From the NCBI GenBank assembly GCA_947034895.1, contig OX344761.1:31074863-31138862 (forward strand): 64,000 nt of DNA. The letters are read 5' to 3'. Source of the DNA: Rhytidiadelphus loreus (taxonomy: Eukaryota > Streptophyta > Bryopsida > Hypnales > Hylocomiaceae). The notes beneath the pieces are model-generated. The model was not told the origin of the DNA, ran no database searches, and saw only the letters and a program-made list of their open reading frames with translations. Position 1 is the stretch's first letter; each line of letters starts with the position of its first letter. Made by a program: the position numbers and the translations under genes. Below, piece by piece: positions 56,301-59,300 of this stretch.

Positions 56301-59300
56301 AAAAAATGAACATTGAAGAAAACTGAGCATGAAACTCAAAATTTATACAATATAGAGCCATATTGAATTTCATGTTTTGTATGTACTATCTTCATCTTAG
56401 ATTGCAACATAATTGTAGACAAAGTGAAGGAAAAGGGTTCTTTAGCTTCTACAACAATTTGACCTATCTATTAGTCTATTAGTAGCGCGTACAAATTGTT
56501 ATTAGGATTTGGAGCCCTATTGCTTTTGATCCAGACACTTGATAGAAAAAAAACTTGCAATTTCACTAAGCTAATATTCTCTCACATCTTGTTTCAAAAT
56601 TTTGAAAAACCTTCATTAAAATTTGAATTTATAGTTTTGCACTCAAATTTTGTATCGTCATTATGGACAAATTTGGTCCTTTAAGGATTAAAATTTGAAG
56701 CCGGATCTAAATGATACTTTCAATTTTGAACACTTTCTAAGGCATAACTTACACTAGAAACAAGGGGGCTAAAAGAATCCTTCTTCAAACTACTTTGTTT
56801 GCTATTCTTCAAATTGCCTTGTTTGGATTGGTGTAAACCTTCAAAAGGGCATGAAATGGAAAAAATTATAATTAAAAAATTAAAAAGAAAGCCCCCCCCC
56901 CCTTCTAAAATTCTAGTAAGACCCACTTCAAAGAGGTGAATATGACTATAATGGGGGGGGGCTCAAAATTTGAAGACTTTTCTACCATATAGGAAAAAAA
57001 AAAACTCTATATAATTGAATCTTCTTAAAGGTCCATGACCTTTTATTTTATGGTACAAAACCATTTTCCAAAGACTTTTCAATTTGAGTCAATTAAAACC
57101 TTCAAAACTTTTTGGCCCCTCAACTTTGGATCTAGTATAAACTAGGCCTAAATTAACATTTAATTCTTCAAGGTCTTTGCATCCTAAAAAATGATGCGCT
57201 TTGGTCAAACACTCATGCTTGATTATAACTTTTAAACTATCTACTATGGATTTTGATTTAAACTTAAAAATGAGGCGTAATAAGTTGTTTCTTCACTCCA
57301 CTTCAAACTTTGAAAAAATCCAAAAATTCAATGAATTTTTGCAACTAGAAGCTCTATGTGTTACAATCTCCAAATACAATATTGTATGTATTTAATTGAT
57401 ATAATTTACATATATGTATTTTATTGATATAATTTTATGTAAAAATTTCACTTTTTAAAATCATAATAATTTGATTTTTTTTGACAAAAATTAATTCCTA
57501 AATAAAAAGGGTTTATTCACACATGAAAACTATCAAAAATTTATTGATCAATTATATAAAGTCTAAAATTAGTCCAATGGTGGTAATTTAATTAAAAAGT
57601 CATCACAAAGGGTGTTTTGAGTGTAGAAAAAGAAACCAATTACTTGAAAAGTTTTCACATTATTTTCTATAGTCATGTTTATCTCTTCAAAAAAATTCAA
57701 ATTAATTTATATCTACCAACTTATTTTTTTGTATTTTTTTAAAATTATATAAGTGATTATTTATTACAAAATTAATAGAACTTTGTCAAATTGATAGATA
57801 ATGTTCAAGTAGTCTTACGTAACAACAACATTACATTGAAATTTGAATATGATATTAACCCCTATTGCTTCGACGTCCAATTTTTGGACGATGAACAGAT
57901 TGAATTTTTTTTTTTCATTCTGCTTGGATGAAAGTCATCCAAATTTGTGGAGATACTTTATTAAGTTCTTGTCCTATCTAATGGTTGGATTTGGTGTTGT
58001 TTGAGTACATATTTTTCTAAAATTACAAATGCAAAAGAATGTCAATTGGTTGATAAAGCCAAAATTGCATTGACTCTAGTTCAAAATTGGATTTGCAAAA
58101 ATGAGATCATAGATTTTAAGAATACAAAAATTTCAAAAAATCACCATGTCAAGGGAACCTCATTTCAAATGCATTCCAAAAAATTTTACTTAAAAAATGA
58201 AAATATTCTGCTTGTAATCAAACTTAGAAGGAATTTCAAAAAAATTCTTTCAAAATTTATAAAAAAAATATCGGTATTAGCATTGGTGAATCTAACCGTA
58301 TAGATAGAATCTAAAACTCAAAATCTAAAACTTTTATTTGTATATGAATTTCGAAATATTTTTTCAAATAGTACTTTATGATGATTTTTCCAAATCTTCA
58401 ATTCTGGAGAAGGATCTAGATGATTAGGGGTTAAAGGCTAAATTGAACTATCAAATAAAGCTTAATTATGTAGCAATGAAAGTGGTCTTTTAAAGATAAA
58501 ATTTAAAAATCTTTCTAAAAGTGTTGAAATTAGTTTTGATCATCACCTTCCAATGTTCAAAGTCATTATTCAAACATAGTTGTATGAATCAAACAATCTA
58601 ACATGTTAACAATACTATGTAAAGAAAATTACTATTTATTGTGCTCTTGTTTGTACTTGTAAAAAATAGTGCCTTGAGACCCTCCTTTCTCTTGGTATTG
58701 ATTTACATATTCTTTTCAAATTGAGTTTTCAAATTAAAATATTTTACACAATAGGTTAATGACATTTTTATTCTTTAAATACTCTACAGGCTTTTGAATT
58801 AGGATTGAATCTTCAGGGCACATTATGCACGTAGAAATTAATTACTTATATGACCATTTTGAAATAAGTTTTAAAATGTATTCTTGTGGACTTAAGAATA
58901 ACTAAATTGACTTATAGGACAATTATAAGCTATGCCTTTCCTTAATTTGTATTTTTTGGAGGTTTATTTTGACTTAAAATTTTTTAACTTTCTTTCAACC
59001 GTAGGTGAGTGAGTTTTTGTGTTAAATTATGAAGCAAGTATGATTTTTTTCTAAATTTATATATTTGAGAACACCTTCATAAGATATAAAAGAATTATGT
59101 TTGGTAAGTGCCCTAATTCTAAAAATGATCAAACTTGGGGTGCAATTAGAACTTGAACCTAATATAGGATCTAAAAAGAATAAACACTTTATAAAGCCCA
59201 TAATTAATGAATCTTGAGTCAAAGTGTCAAAATTGTGATATTGTCAATTTGTGTTTGCATTTGTAGAGTACATGAAGCTTAAAAACAACATTAATGAATT

